Shown: one piece after another, positions 16,106 through 25,078 of the stretch | How the letters are laid out: the number at the start of each line of letters is the position of its first letter | Numbering within the stretch: position 1 is the stretch's first letter | Source: Pseudomonadota bacterium | GTDB lineage: Bacteria; Pseudomonadota; Alphaproteobacteria; Rhizobiales; Hyphomicrobiaceae | DNA: 64,000 nucleotides | Reading direction: 5' to 3' | Assembly: GCA_023423275.1 (NCBI GenBank) | Contig: JAFAFW010000109.1 | Location: 62,001 to 126,000 of the forward strand | Program-made: the position numbers and the translations under genes | The notes under the pieces: model-generated | The model's input: only the letters and a program-made list of their open reading frames with translations | Told to the model about the DNA's origin: nothing | The model's database searches: none

Positions 16106-16612
16106 ATGAAGTGGCTGGCGTGTGTGAGTCTGGCGCTCGCAGTGATCGCTCTGACGGGCAATCCATCGCGGGCACAGCCTCCAACTCCCGACGAATACGT
16201 CGCCCATGTCGGTGGTGACGCAAAGGTCGTTCCGCCTGGCCAACTCGTTCTCGACAGAAAGCGCATGATCTGCGGCCAGCGGCCGACAGTGCTGGACTCC
16301 CAGCTCGACGATTACGGCGCGGCCTACCCTGGATTTCTCATTCTCAATCCGCGGCTGCTGTCACGCATCTCGACACCGGTAAAGATGTGGATCTTCGCCC
16401 ATGAGTGCGGCCATCAGTTCCGCGGCCCCGATGAAGAGACGGCAGACTGCTTCGCAGTCCAGCGGGGGCGTCGCGAGGGCTGGCTCACGCCGGATGGCCT
16501 GGAGGAGGTGTGCCGGTTCATCGCACCCGCGAAGGGCACGTCCATGCACTTCTCCGGGTCTTACCGCTGCGAATCCATGCGGAAATGCTACGCTGACCCC
16601 AAGGTCCGCTGA
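16106..16612 (+). CDS. secreted HExxH metalloprotease-like protein
   Basis: A 168-residue protein with a Sec signal peptide (KWLACVSLALAVIALTG, likely cleaved after SRA). The mature part has IFAHECGHQF, an HExxH zinc motif, followed by GPDEETADCFAVQRG, where the glutamate or aspartate could be the third zinc ligand, a pattern seen in M48-like proteins. Six cysteines in the mature part suggest disulfides, consistent with a periplasmic site. I do not recognise a named family. The start at 16106 is set by the signal peptide; the long upstream extension is rejected. Confidence 0.6.
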   Translation: MKWLACVSLALAVIALTGNPSRAQPPTPDEYVAHVGGDAKVVPPGQLVLDRKRMICGQRPTVLDSQLDDYGAAYPGFLILNPRLLSRISTPVKMWIFAHECGHQFRGPDEETADCFAVQRGRREGWLTPDGLEEVCRFIAPAKGTSMHFSGSYRCESMRKCYADPKVR

Positions 16613-16704
16613 AGCGCTTGACGCTGATATGACTTGTCGCGTTTAAGTGCTGTTTGAACGGCGTCCTCACGCCCCAGCAACCTCTGCTCCAGCCGAGGAT
16701 AACC

Positions 16705-17310
16705 ATGCAGAAGTTCACGACCTTGACCGGTGTGGCAGCACCACTGCCAATGATCAACATCGATACCGACGCGATCATTCCCAAGCAGTTCCTGAAGACC
16801 ATCAAGCGCACCGGGCTCGGTAAGTCGCTTTTCTTCGAACTTCGCTATGACGAGCAGGGTCACGAGAAGCCGGATTTCGTGCTGAACAAGCCGGCCTACC
16901 GGAACGCTGAAATTCTGGTGGCCGGAGAGAATTTCGGCTGCGGATCGAGCCGCGAGCACGCCCCCTGGGCGCTTTTGGATTTCGGTATCCGCTGCGTGAT
17001 TTCGACCGGTTTCGCCGACATCTTCTACAACAACTGCTTCAAGAACGGCATCCTGCCGATCAAGGTGAAGCCGGAAGAGCTGGAGAAGCTGCTCGACGAC
17101 GCCAGCCGCGGTTCGAACTCCAGGTTGACCATCGACTTGGAGAACCAGGAGATTCGCGGTCCCGACGGTGGCGCGATCAAGTTCGACATCGATGATTTTC
17201 GCAAGCATTGCCTGCTCAACGGGCTCGATGATATCGGCCTGACCATGCAGAAAGAAACCTCGATCGAGGCCCACGAAAAGCATCTCTCGGAGGCCCGTCC
17301 CTGGGCCTGA
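16705..17310 (+). CDS. leuD: 3-isopropylmalate dehydratase small subunit
   Basis: A 201-residue LeuD, the swivel-domain partner of LeuC. INIDTDAIIPKQFLKTI near the N-terminus and GENFGCGSSREHAPWALLDFGIRCVIS with FADIFYNNCFKNGILPI are diagnostic. Start at 16705 with GAGGA six bases upstream; an upstream in-frame ATG at 16654 lacks support. Together with leuC it completes the isomerase of leucine synthesis. The gene is followed after 21 bases by an oxidoreductase gene on the same strand. Confidence 0.95.
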   Translation: MQKFTTLTGVAAPLPMINIDTDAIIPKQFLKTIKRTGLGKSLFFELRYDEQGHEKPDFVLNKPAYRNAEILVAGENFGCGSSREHAPWALLDFGIRCVISTGFADIFYNNCFKNGILPIKVKPEELEKLLDDASRGSNSRLTIDLENQEIRGPDGGAIKFDIDDFRKHCLLNGLDDIGLTMQKETSIEAHEKHLSEARPWA

Positions 17311-17331
17311 CGCGAACAGGCTTGAGCGGAC

Positions 17332-18366
17332 ATGAGCCAGCAGCAACTGCCGACAACGATGCGTCATATCACGGTCGAACGTCCCGGCGGACCTGACGTC
17401 CTCACGATGGCAGAGTCTCCGGTGCCTCAGCCCGGTCGTGGCGACGTTCTGATCCGCGTTGCAGCAGCCGGTGTGAACCGCCCGGATGTTTTGCAACGCT
17501 CGGGCTCGTATCCGCCGCCACCCGGCGCATCATCGCTTCTCGGTCTCGAAGTTGCAGGCACGATCGTTGCCACCGGCGAAGATGCAAGCGGCTGGACCGT
17601 CGGCGACAAGGTCTGCGGTCTCGCCAATGGCGGTGGCTACGCGGAATATTGCGTCGTGCCTGCGGGGCAATGCCTTCCGCTTCCGAAGGGGTATGATTTC
17701 ACGCGTGCGGCAGCCCTGCCCGAGACCCTCTTCACCGTGTGGGGAAATGTCTTCAACCCGCAACGTGGCGATCTTCAGCCGGGCGAGAGCTTCCTGATCC
17801 ACGGTGGCGGCTCGGGAATCGGGACAACCGCCATTCAGGTCGCCGCCGCACTTGGTTCGACCGTCTACGCGACGGCTGGGAGCGATGAGAAATGCGCGGC
17901 CTGCCTGAAGCTCGGCGCGACGGCGGCCATCAACTACCGACAGCAGGACTTCGTTCAGGAGATCAAGCGCCTCACGGACGGCAAAGGCGTCGATGTCATT
18001 CTCGACATGGTCGGCGGCGAAACAGTCCCGCGGAACATTGCGTTGCTCAATCGCGACGGCCGGCTCGTGTTCATCGCATTCCTGCAGGGCAGCAAGGTCA
18101 ACGTCGACCTCATGCCGGTCATGCTGAAGCGTCTGCGGATCACAGGTAGCACCCTGCGCCCGCAGTCCGCCGAGCAGAAGGCCTCGATTGCAGCCGCCTT
18201 GAGGGAGAAGGTCTGGCCGCTGCTGGATCAGGGGCGTTGTGCACCGCTGATCCACGCGACGTTCCCGCTGGAGCAGGCGGGAAACGCCCATGCGCTGATG
18301 GAATCCAACGCACACATCGGCAAGATCGTACTGATCATCGATCCCGCTCAGGCCGCTGCAGCCTGA
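17332..18366 (+). CDS. NAD(P)H-quinone oxidoreductase, zinc-free MDR family
   Basis: A 344-residue medium-chain dehydrogenase/reductase of the quinone oxidoreductase (QorA/PIG3) group. AAGVNRPDVLQRSGSYPPPPGASSLLGLEVAG, ALPETLFTVWGNVF and the NADPH motif IHGGGSGIGTTAIQVA are diagnostic. The cysteine and histidine zinc ligands of alcohol dehydrogenases are absent, as expected for this branch. It likely reduces quinones or enones with NADPH. The ATG at 17332 follows leuD by 21 bases, so co-transcription is likely, though the functions are unrelated. Confidence 0.85.
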   Translation: MSQQQLPTTMRHITVERPGGPDVLTMAESPVPQPGRGDVLIRVAAAGVNRPDVLQRSGSYPPPPGASSLLGLEVAGTIVATGEDASGWTVGDKVCGLANGGGYAEYCVVPAGQCLPLPKGYDFTRAAALPETLFTVWGNVFNPQRGDLQPGESFLIHGGGSGIGTTAIQVAAALGSTVYATAGSDEKCAACLKLGATAAINYRQQDFVQEIKRLTDGKGVDVILDMVGGETVPRNIALLNRDGRLVFIAFLQGSKVNVDLMPVMLKRLRITGSTLRPQSAEQKASIAAALREKVWPLLDQGRCAPLIHATFPLEQAGNAHALMESNAHIGKIVLIIDPAQAAAA

Positions 18367-18390
18367 TACGACTGCCGGTTGGGCTGGAAC

Positions 18391-19293
18391 TTAAGCCTCG
18401 CGGACGCGGCCAGCTTCCCAACCGATCAGAGCGCGCTTGCGCGTCAGCCCCCAGTGGTAGCCCCCCAGACCGCCGTCGCTGCGCAAAACGCGATGACACG
18501 GCACGACGAACGAAATCGGATTGCGCCCGACAGCCGTGCCGACCGCCCGTGACGCTGTCGGCTGCCCGATAAAGCGCGCGATATCGGCGTAGCTCACCGC
18601 CTTGCCCATGGGAATGCGCAGCAAGGCCTCCCAAACCCGAACCTCGAAATCGGTACCGATAAGGGTCAGGCGAACCGGCTGCTCGCGTGACCATTTCGTG
18701 GGATTGAAGATGCGATCGACATGCGGCTGGGTCCGTTCCGGAGCCTCTGTGTAGCGGGCATGCGGCCAGCGCCGCGTCATATCGGCCAGCGCGTCCGCAC
18801 GCGTCTGTGCTTTATCCTCATCCACAAATGCCAGGCCCGAGACGCCACGCGCGGTCGCCATCAAAAGAACTTCGCCGAACGGGGAATCGTGGAAGCCATA
18901 GGCGATATCGAGCCCGGCACCGCGCCGTTTGTAGTCCCCGGGCGTCATGGCTTCGTGGTCGACGAACAGATCGTACAGACGCCCACCTCCCGAGAGGCCG
19001 ACCTCGTGCGCGCATTCGAGCACACTGGCCGAATCGGACAGCAAGGCGCGCGCGTGATCTGCCGTGACGGCCTGCACGAACTCCTTCGGACTGAGCCCGC
19101 ACCAGCGCTTGAACAGCTTCTGGCAGTGGGGCGCGCTGAGCCCCAGATGCCGCGCCAGGCGATCGAGATCCGGCTGTTCCTCCCAAGTCTCGGAAAGAAA
19201 CGCGATCGCGCGGCGCACCAGCTCATAATCGCGAGCGGGCTCCTCACTGATGATGGGGTCGTTACGGATGTCGAGTTGTTGCAACATGATCAA
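18391..19293 (-). CDS. Ada-type AraC / methylated-DNA-cysteine methyltransferase
   Basis: A 300-residue two-domain protein. Residues about 20-125 form an AraC-type helix-turn-helix region (LDRLARHLGLSAPHCQKLFKRWCGLSPKEF). Residues about 130-295 are an O6-alkylguanine-DNA alkyltransferase with the acceptor-site motif FVVPCHRVL near residue 265 and FEVRVWEALLRIPMG before it. It lacks the N-terminal phosphotriester-repair domain of E. coli Ada, so it resembles the shorter Ada-like proteins. It would remove alkyl groups from guanine and may regulate its own gene. Confidence 0.9.
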   Translation of the reverse strand: MIMLQQLDIRNDPIISEEPARDYELVRRAIAFLSETWEEQPDLDRLARHLGLSAPHCQKLFKRWCGLSPKEFVQAVTADHARALLSDSASVLECAHEVGLSGGGRLYDLFVDHEAMTPGDYKRRGAGLDIAYGFHDSPFGEVLLMATARGVSGLAFVDEDKAQTRADALADMTRRWPHARYTEAPERTQPHVDRIFNPTKWSREQPVRLTLIGTDFEVRVWEALLRIPMGKAVSYADIARFIGQPTASRAVGTAVGRNPISFVVPCHRVLRSDGGLGGYHWGLTRKRALIGWEAGRVREA

Positions 19294-19381
19294 AAGCCTG
19301 CTGCTTGGTTCACATGGCAGACTAAGCCGGTTGGCCGTGGCGAACGACCCGATTCTTGGCGCGCCTTACAGAAATTTGAGA

Positions 19382-19879
19382 TCAAATGCGCGGGCCGCCG
19401 CGCGCCTCGACCAGTGCGCCTTTAAGAGCTCCGGCAAAATCACGCCGTTCATCGTCGCTGAGAAACTGGGCGAAGCGAAGTTCGCGGCCATGCGACGCCA
19501 AGCGCAGATCCGTACGCCCATCCGGGAGCTCACGAAGAAGGATACGTACCCAATAAGGATTAAAGTCGAATGTTTCCTCGTGCCCCTTCGTATCGACGCG
19601 CGTGAGCCGCAGTTGCTCGCGCGTGACCTCGACAGTCTCGTAGCATCGGCCGGATCGATAGTTCAGTTTGAACGCGAAATAGACGAGCGCCACGTCGAGA
19701 CCGAAGAAGCCGAACACCGGCCAGGCCCCCATCATGAGAAACGTGACACCGACCGCAAAGCTCACGAGCCCGATCGCACTCATCAGGATCAGAAAGCCCA
19801 AGGGACTCAGCGAACGATGAGGGGATAGGACGGCGCGAAAGCCGAATGCGGGTTGCGCACTATCGCCATTCTCAGCCAT
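19382..19879 (-). CDS. DUF2244 family membrane protein
   Basis: A 165-residue protein with two adjacent membrane helices at about residues 25-70 (FLILMSAIGLVSFAVGV and FFGLDVALVYFAF), then a soluble domain containing ETVEVTREQLRLTRVD and FNPYWVRILL. This matches the DUF2244 family, common in alphaproteobacteria; its function is unknown. The start at 19879 gives the usual N-terminus. Its start codon overlaps the first possible nth start on the other strand. Confidence 0.8.
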   Translation of the reverse strand: MAENGDSAQPAFGFRAVLSPHRSLSPLGFLILMSAIGLVSFAVGVTFLMMGAWPVFGFFGLDVALVYFAFKLNYRSGRCYETVEVTREQLRLTRVDTKGHEETFDFNPYWVRILLRELPDGRTDLRLASHGRELRFAQFLSDDERRDFAGALKGALVEARGGPRI

Positions 19880-19919
19880 GACAGAAGCATACAGGGTCGC
19901 ATCTGCCGATGGAACCTCC

Positions 19920-20657
19920 ATGCATCCCAAGCCAAAGTCCGCCGCGCCGGCCGGTCGGAAGCCCGCGGCATCGGCTCGTTCGCGAGCAGCCAAGCGGCCG
20001 CCACGTCCCAAACTGACGCCGGCAGTCATTCACGAAATCTTCCGGCGATTGGCCGCAGCCAATCCCGAACCCAAAAGCGAACTCGAATACCGCAATCCCT
20101 ACACATTGCTGGTCGCCGTGGCTCTGTCGGCGCAAGCGACGGACGCGGGCGTCAACAAGGCGACCCGGCCGCTGTTTGCCACCATCGATACACCCGAAAA
20201 AATGGTGGCTCTGGGAGAGGAACGGCTTCGGGAAGCGATCAAGACCATCGGTCTGTACCGCAACAAGGCCAGGAACGTCATCGCGCTGTCCAAGCAGCTC
20301 ATCGCCGAGCACGGCGGTCAGGTGCCGCGCGATCGCGATGCGCTCGAAAAGCTCCCCGGCGTCGGCCGGAAGACAGCCAATGTCGTGCTGAACGTAGCGT
20401 TCGGAGAACCGACACTGGCGGTCGATACGCACGTGTTCCGCGTCGCCAACAGGATCGGGCTGGCGCACGGATCAACGCCTTTGGACGTCGAGCAGCAGGT
20501 CCTGCGTGTCGTGCCGCCCGAGTACGCCCTTCATGCGCATCACTGGCTGATCCTGCACGGCCGCTACGTGTGCAAAGCGCGGAAGCCGGAGTGTCCGCGC
20601 TGCATTATTGCGGATCTGTGCACCTACGATGCCAAGACGCTCCCGTCAGAATTCTAG
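19920..20657 (+). CDS. nth: endonuclease III
   Basis: A 245-residue base-excision repair glycosylase/AP lyase. The helix-hairpin-helix LPGVGRKTANVVL carries the catalytic lysine, and VDTHVFRVANRIGL the catalytic aspartate. The C-terminal 4Fe-4S cluster is C-x6-C-x2-C-x5-C (from CKARKPECPRC to LC). NPYTLLVAVALSAQATD is the family's N-terminal signature. I prefer the ATG at 19920; the earlier ATG at 19878 overlaps the start codon of the divergent DUF2244 gene. A lysine/proline-rich basic N-terminus of about 30 residues precedes the core. Confidence 0.93.
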   Translation: MHPKPKSAAPAGRKPAASARSRAAKRPPRPKLTPAVIHEIFRRLAAANPEPKSELEYRNPYTLLVAVALSAQATDAGVNKATRPLFATIDTPEKMVALGEERLREAIKTIGLYRNKARNVIALSKQLIAEHGGQVPRDRDALEKLPGVGRKTANVVLNVAFGEPTLAVDTHVFRVANRIGLAHGSTPLDVEQQVLRVVPPEYALHAHHWLILHGRYVCKARKPECPRCIIADLCTYDAKTLPSEF

Positions 20658-20669
20658 ACGAACTAAAGT

Positions 20670-22712
20670 TCACGCGGCGAGTGGGCCTTGAACCTCGTCG
20701 GACTGCGCCAACAGCGGGACTTTCAGCGTTGGGCTGGGACGACCGAGCAAATATCCCTGCGCCTCGTCGCAACCCTCCCGTTTCAGGATCGTGAACTGAT
20801 CGCTCGTTTCGACCCCTTCTGCCAGAATCGGGATATTGAGGCTCTTGCCCAGCGCCAGCACGGCCCGCACAATCGCGGTGGCCTGCGGGCTGCATTCGAT
20901 CTCACTCATGAATGCGCGATCAAGCTTGATCTTGTCGAACGGGAAAGAACGCAACGTATCGAGCGAGGAGTAGCCGGTCCCGAAATCATCGATGGCAATC
21001 GTCACGCCAAGGGCCCGGATACGGCGAAGCTGATGCAGCGTCCGCTCCTTATCGGCGATGATCGCGCTCTCGGTAATCTCAAGCTCGAGACGCTCCGCCG
21101 CCAAACCCGTCTCGAGCAGGATCTCGTGAACCCTGTGCGCGAGATCGTTGTGCGCCAACTGCACCGGAGAAATGTTGACGGCGATCTTGTGCGGCGACGA
21201 CCAGGTTGCAGCCTGCGCGCAGGCGGTCTTGAGAACCCAGTCGCCGATCGCAAGAATTGAACCCGTTTCTTCGGCAAGCGGGATGAATTCGACAGGCGGG
21301 ACCATGCCGCGCTGCGCGTGTTTCCATCTCAAAAGCACTTCGTAACCACAGACGACACCCGTCGCGACGGTGGCCTGGACCTGGAAGTACAGCTCCAGCT
21401 CATTGCGTTCGATCGCCGCGCGCAGATCCTGCGCGAGATTACGTCGCTCACGTGATGTTTCATCCATGGTCGGTTCATAGAAGCAAACCGCACGCCCGAC
21501 GTCAGCTTTGGCGCGATACATCGCCAGGTCGGCGTTGCCCGTGAGCCGTTCCTGCGTGTCACCGTCCTGCGGGTAGATAGCGACGCCGATGCTGGCACCG
21601 GTTATCGTTTCGAAGTCCTCGATCCGGATTGGACTGAAAAGAATTTTTTCCAACCGAGTCACGAAATCCAACAATTCGGAATGCTCGTGATAATATTTGA
21701 TCGCCGCGAACTCATCCCCGCCGATACGTGCTGCAAATTCTCCGGTCTGGAGCACGCCCTTCAGTCGCTCCGCGATAATCTTCAAGGCCTGATCGCCCGC
21801 CTCGTGACCGCGAAGATCGTTGATCTCCTTGAAGCGATCGAGATCGATTCCGATAACCGCGACGCGGCGATCGGAGACCTTGGCGCGCGCGAGATCCTGA
21901 GCCAGATGACTGTTGAAGTTGACGCGGTTGGGCAGTCCCGTCAGCGCATCATTGAGCGCCAGGTGCTCAAGCTGCTGCACCGTCTCAAGACTTGCCCGCG
22001 TATCGATCAGATAGCTGGCGGCCCCGGTTGCAAGAATGATCACCCCTCCGAGAGCCACGGCCAGAGCCATCGCATAGTAGCCGGTCGGGTCGAAGGCCAG
22101 ATCGCCGCCTGCCAGAGGCACGATCGAAACCGCACTCATGCCCGTGAAGTGCAACACCACGATCGAGCAGACAAACAGAGCAATGCCGAGATAATGAGAA
22201 TGCCTCCACGTGCCCTGCAGCAGACAATCGAAGGTCGCGACGCTGAGAGGAATGCAAAGAGCAACCGATGCGATGACATAACCCATGTCCCAGGTCACCA
22301 CACCGTCGACCCTGTAGGCCATCATCCCCGTGTAGTGCATCGCCGGAATCGCCAACCCGACGATGACACCGCCCAGCAATGGCGCCGCATCGTGCTTTCT
22401 GGAAAGGGCGATGAATAATCCCAAACCGCAGCCAACAATGGCCAACAGCAAGGACGCCATCGTCGTCAGTGGATCGAAGATGACGGGCGCCTTCGCTTCA
22501 TAGGCCAGCATGGCAATGAAGTGGGTGCACCAGACCGAAGATCCGGACGCCACGGCTGATAGAAAAATCCAACCCGCCTTCTGAAAACCATCGCGGACCC
22601 GCGCTCGCTTAACGAGATCAAACGCGACCCAGGCCCCACTGACACAAACCACCGCGGCCAACAAGACCAGCCAGAGATTGTGCTCCGTCGCAATGCACGA
22701 AACCACCCGCAT
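20670..22712 (-). CDS. MHYT-GGDEF-EAL membrane protein (c-di-GMP turnover)
   Basis: About 680 residues. The N-terminal third is an MHYT sensor with seven membrane helices and the repeated motifs THFIAML, MHYTGMMAY and LHFTGMSAV, proposed to bind copper and sense O2, CO or NO. Then comes a GGDEF domain with intact IGGDEF; the upstream inhibitory RxxD site is missing (QTGE instead). The EAL domain follows, with EVLLRW, VNISPVQL, LEITES, DDFGTGYSS, KIKLD and AEGVET, so catalytic residues look complete. Both synthesis and hydrolysis of c-di-GMP are possible. The start at 22712 is chosen just before the first membrane helix; the frame continues to 22841. Confidence 0.88.
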   Translation of the reverse strand: MRVVSCIATEHNLWLVLLAAVVCVSGAWVAFDLVKRARVRDGFQKAGWIFLSAVASGSSVWCTHFIAMLAYEAKAPVIFDPLTTMASLLLAIVGCGLGLFIALSRKHDAAPLLGGVIVGLAIPAMHYTGMMAYRVDGVVTWDMGYVIASVALCIPLSVATFDCLLQGTWRHSHYLGIALFVCSIVVLHFTGMSAVSIVPLAGGDLAFDPTGYYAMALAVALGGVIILATGAASYLIDTRASLETVQQLEHLALNDALTGLPNRVNFNSHLAQDLARAKVSDRRVAVIGIDLDRFKEINDLRGHEAGDQALKIIAERLKGVLQTGEFAARIGGDEFAAIKYYHEHSELLDFVTRLEKILFSPIRIEDFETITGASIGVAIYPQDGDTQERLTGNADLAMYRAKADVGRAVCFYEPTMDETSRERRNLAQDLRAAIERNELELYFQVQATVATGVVCGYEVLLRWKHAQRGMVPPVEFIPLAEETGSILAIGDWVLKTACAQAATWSSPHKIAVNISPVQLAHNDLAHRVHEILLETGLAAERLELEITESAIIADKERTLHQLRRIRALGVTIAIDDFGTGYSSLDTLRSFPFDKIKLDRAFMSEIECSPQATAIVRAVLALGKSLNIPILAEGVETSDQFTILKREGCDEAQGYLLGRPSPTLKVPLLAQSDEVQGPLAA

Positions 22713-22964
22713 AATAAGAATACTCTGAAAATTGCCCCCATCGGAGCTGTACGGATTTTCCGTGCCCCGATCCCCACGCCTATATGCTGCTATCGAGGTA
22801 AAAAAATCCTTGCGTCGTGCGTCACCGGACGAGCCCGGCAACGCGACGACATGGCAGATATGGCCTCGGAGATGTGAGGGGGCTGCCTAACGGGCAGGGC
22901 TTGTGAGAATTCCCCCGTCGTGCAAATTGATCATAAATCAGGCACGACAGGCAGGACTGGACTT

Positions 22965-23354
22965 ATGAAGCTCATCAATCACGAAACCCAGGGCGTGGAA
23001 GACTGGCGGCAGGGCGTCGCCACGCGCATGATTGCATCTGCCGTCAACGGCTCGGTCCAGTTGTGCATTTTCGATCAGCATTGCGATCCCGGCCTGGGCG
23101 CGCCGACCCACCTGCATGCCGTCGAAGAACTGCTGACCGTCATGGGTGGCCGCGCAAAGATCTGGGTCGGCGGCGATGAGGTCGAAGTCGGTGCCGGGCA
23201 TTCGGTGCTGATCCCGGCGGGCACGAAGCACGGTTTCCGCAACATCGAGAAGGAAGGCCTGCTGCATATGCGCGCCACTCTGGCAGCCTGCATCTTCGAA
23301 GCGACCTACGAGGACCGCGCCGAGATGTCGCGCCGCTACGTCCCCGAGAGATAG
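22965..23354 (+). CDS. cupin domain protein
   Basis: A 129-residue single-domain cupin. Motif 1 is HLHAVEELLTVMGGRAKIWVGG and motif 2 is AGHSVLIPAGTKHGFRN, with histidines and glutamate placed to bind a metal. No substrate can be deduced. The ATG at 22965 has AGGA upstream and begins just before the fold; a longer reading from 22920 is less likely. It ends 62 bases from the convergent Anbu gene. Confidence 0.78.
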   Translation: MKLINHETQGVEDWRQGVATRMIASAVNGSVQLCIFDQHCDPGLGAPTHLHAVEELLTVMGGRAKIWVGGDEVEVGAGHSVLIPAGTKHGFRNIEKEGLLHMRATLAACIFEATYEDRAEMSRRYVPER

Positions 23355-23416
23355 GTGGCGGCAAACGCGCGCCTCGTTAACCTTTGAGAAACGTTCCAGG
23401 CGAACCTGGGCCGTGA

Positions 23417-24163
23417 TCAGTCTCCCGGCCCATAGGGTGGTCGGGGGATGTCGAGGTGCGCGTGACGCAACGCCTCGGACCAGCGCTCGCGGAGGTCGTG
23501 AAAGTACGGCTCGCCCGCCTCGATGCGTCGATTCACCTCGAAAGCAAGCGCATTCCGGCGCAGCATCGCCACATCGACCGGCAGGCCGACACCGAGGTTC
23601 GATCGGATCGTCGAATCCATCGAAATGAGCGCCAGCTTCAACGCATCATACAAGTCGGTGTCGTACGTCACTGCCCGATCGAGAATCGGCTTGCCATATT
23701 TGTGCTCGCCAATCTGCAGGAACGGGGTGTCGGTGGTCGCCTCGATGAAATTGCCGGCCCTGTAGAGCATGAACAATCGCGGATCGCGGCCCTTCATCTG
23801 CCCGCCGAGAAGGATCGAAACATCGAAGGCAGCGGCATGCTGCTCGATCGCGCTGCCGTCCATCTCGTAAACCTTACGGATCGCCTGGCCGACGAGTTGC
23901 GCCGCCTGGAACATACTCGTCTGGTCGATCAGCTTGCGAAGCTCGCCGGTCTCCGGATCGATCATCCCCTCGCGCAGATGCGACAGGATGGATTGGGTAA
24001 TCGAAAGGTTACCGGCCGTCGCCAGGGTCGCCACGAACTCACCGGGACGTTCAAAAATATGCAGCTTGCGGAACGTCGCGATGTTGTCGAGCCCCGCATT
24101 GGTGCGAGTATCGGCAAGCATTACCAGGCCATCACGGACGAGAATTCCGACACAGTAGGTCAT
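23417..24163 (-). CDS. Anbu, ancestral proteasome beta-type peptidase homologue
   Basis: A 248-residue protein of the Anbu/BPH family (COG3484), related to proteasome beta subunits and HslV. After the initiator methionine comes T-Y-C-V-G, so the N-terminal threonine is placed as the nucleophile. MLADTRTNAGLDNI supplies the aspartate region and KLHIF the lysine. Anbu assembles into open helical rings in known members. It is the last of four same-strand genes (ATP-grasp, alpha-E, transglutaminase, Anbu), a set known to co-occur and proposed to make and process a peptide tag or conjugate. The gap to the transglutaminase gene is 75 bases. Confidence 0.9.
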   Translation of the reverse strand: MTYCVGILVRDGLVMLADTRTNAGLDNIATFRKLHIFERPGEFVATLATAGNLSITQSILSHLREGMIDPETGELRKLIDQTSMFQAAQLVGQAIRKVYEMDGSAIEQHAAAFDVSILLGGQMKGRDPRLFMLYRAGNFIEATTDTPFLQIGEHKYGKPILDRAVTYDTDLYDALKLALISMDSTIRSNLGVGLPVDVAMLRRNALAFEVNRRIEAGEPYFHDLRERWSEALRHAHLDIPRPPYGPGD

Positions 24164-24238
24164 GGATTCAGTGATTCGATGTACTCCCTGACGGGGAAAC
24201 TAAGACTGAAACCGCCGGGCCGCCAGTGACAGAAAAGC

Positions 24239-25072
24239 TCATCCCTGCTTTATCGTCCGGCCCTGCTGCACTTGAACCTGAACGTTAAGCTTCTCGTCTC
24301 CTCCGCCCACTCGTGAACCGCGCACGGGGGCGGCATCCAAATAATCCAACCCTACGGCAACCCGGCAGTACCTCTCCGTGATGCACATGCCATGCGCCGG
24401 ATCGAATGCGATCCAGCCAATTCCCTCCAGGTAGGCCTCCGCCCAGGCATGCCCTGCGTCCTGGTCGATGCTGTCGGTGCGCAAGAAATAGCCCCCGGCA
24501 TAGCGCGCCGGAATGCCGATCGACCGCGCACACGCCACGAAGATATGAGCGAAGTCCTGGCAGACCCCATGTCCGGCGGAAAAGGCCTCGGCGGCTGGTG
24601 TGGCGGAGCTCGTCATCCCCGGCGCAAACTGCATGTCACCGTGTAGCCGGACCATCAGCGCATGCATGGTGGCCAGCCGGTCGCCCCCTTCCCCGCTCAA
24701 CAGATCGCGCGCGAACCGGCGCATATCCGCCGTGCACTCCGTCAAACGTGTCTCGCGGAGAAACAGCGCAACCGGCATACGCTCCAGAGTGCCGCGCATG
24801 ATACCGCCGGTATCGGTCGTATCGACCTCGCCGTCGATCATCACGTGGACAGTATCGACCGGTCCGTCCATGAACAGCGTGTGCGTGATGTTGCCGAAGG
24901 CATCTTCGCCCTTTTCCAGGCGCGTGTCGGCATCGACTTCCACACGCCAGCGGCGCACGAACAGCCCCTCGTAGGAGCGCGGCATCATCCGCAGGATCTG
25001 GATCGCGTAGCGCGCGGCCGGCGTGTAATCGTAAGTCGTCTCGTGGCGGATGCGCAGACGCACGGAGCGCAC
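24239..25072 (-). CDS. transglutaminase-like cysteine protease of the Anbu cluster
   Basis: A 277-residue protein with an N-terminal beta-rich region (LRIRHETTYDY onward) and a transglutaminase-like domain. The catalytic triad is clear: cysteine in GHGVCQDFAH, histidine in AGHAWAEAYL and aspartate in AFDPAHG. This is the bacterial transglutaminase-like family that acts as a protease or amidase. It lies six bases downstream of the alpha-E gene and is part of the Anbu operon, where it is presumed to cut the product of the ATP-grasp enzyme. Confidence 0.9.
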   Translation of the reverse strand: MRSVRLRIRHETTYDYTPAARYAIQILRMMPRSYEGLFVRRWRVEVDADTRLEKGEDAFGNITHTLFMDGPVDTVHVMIDGEVDTTDTGGIMRGTLERMPVALFLRETRLTECTADMRRFARDLLSGEGGDRLATMHALMVRLHGDMQFAPGMTSSATPAAEAFSAGHGVCQDFAHIFVACARSIGIPARYAGGYFLRTDSIDQDAGHAWAEAYLEGIGWIAFDPAHGMCITERYCRVAVGLDYLDAAPVRGSRVGGGDEKLNVQVQVQQGRTIKQG

Positions 25073-25078
25073 TCCCGA

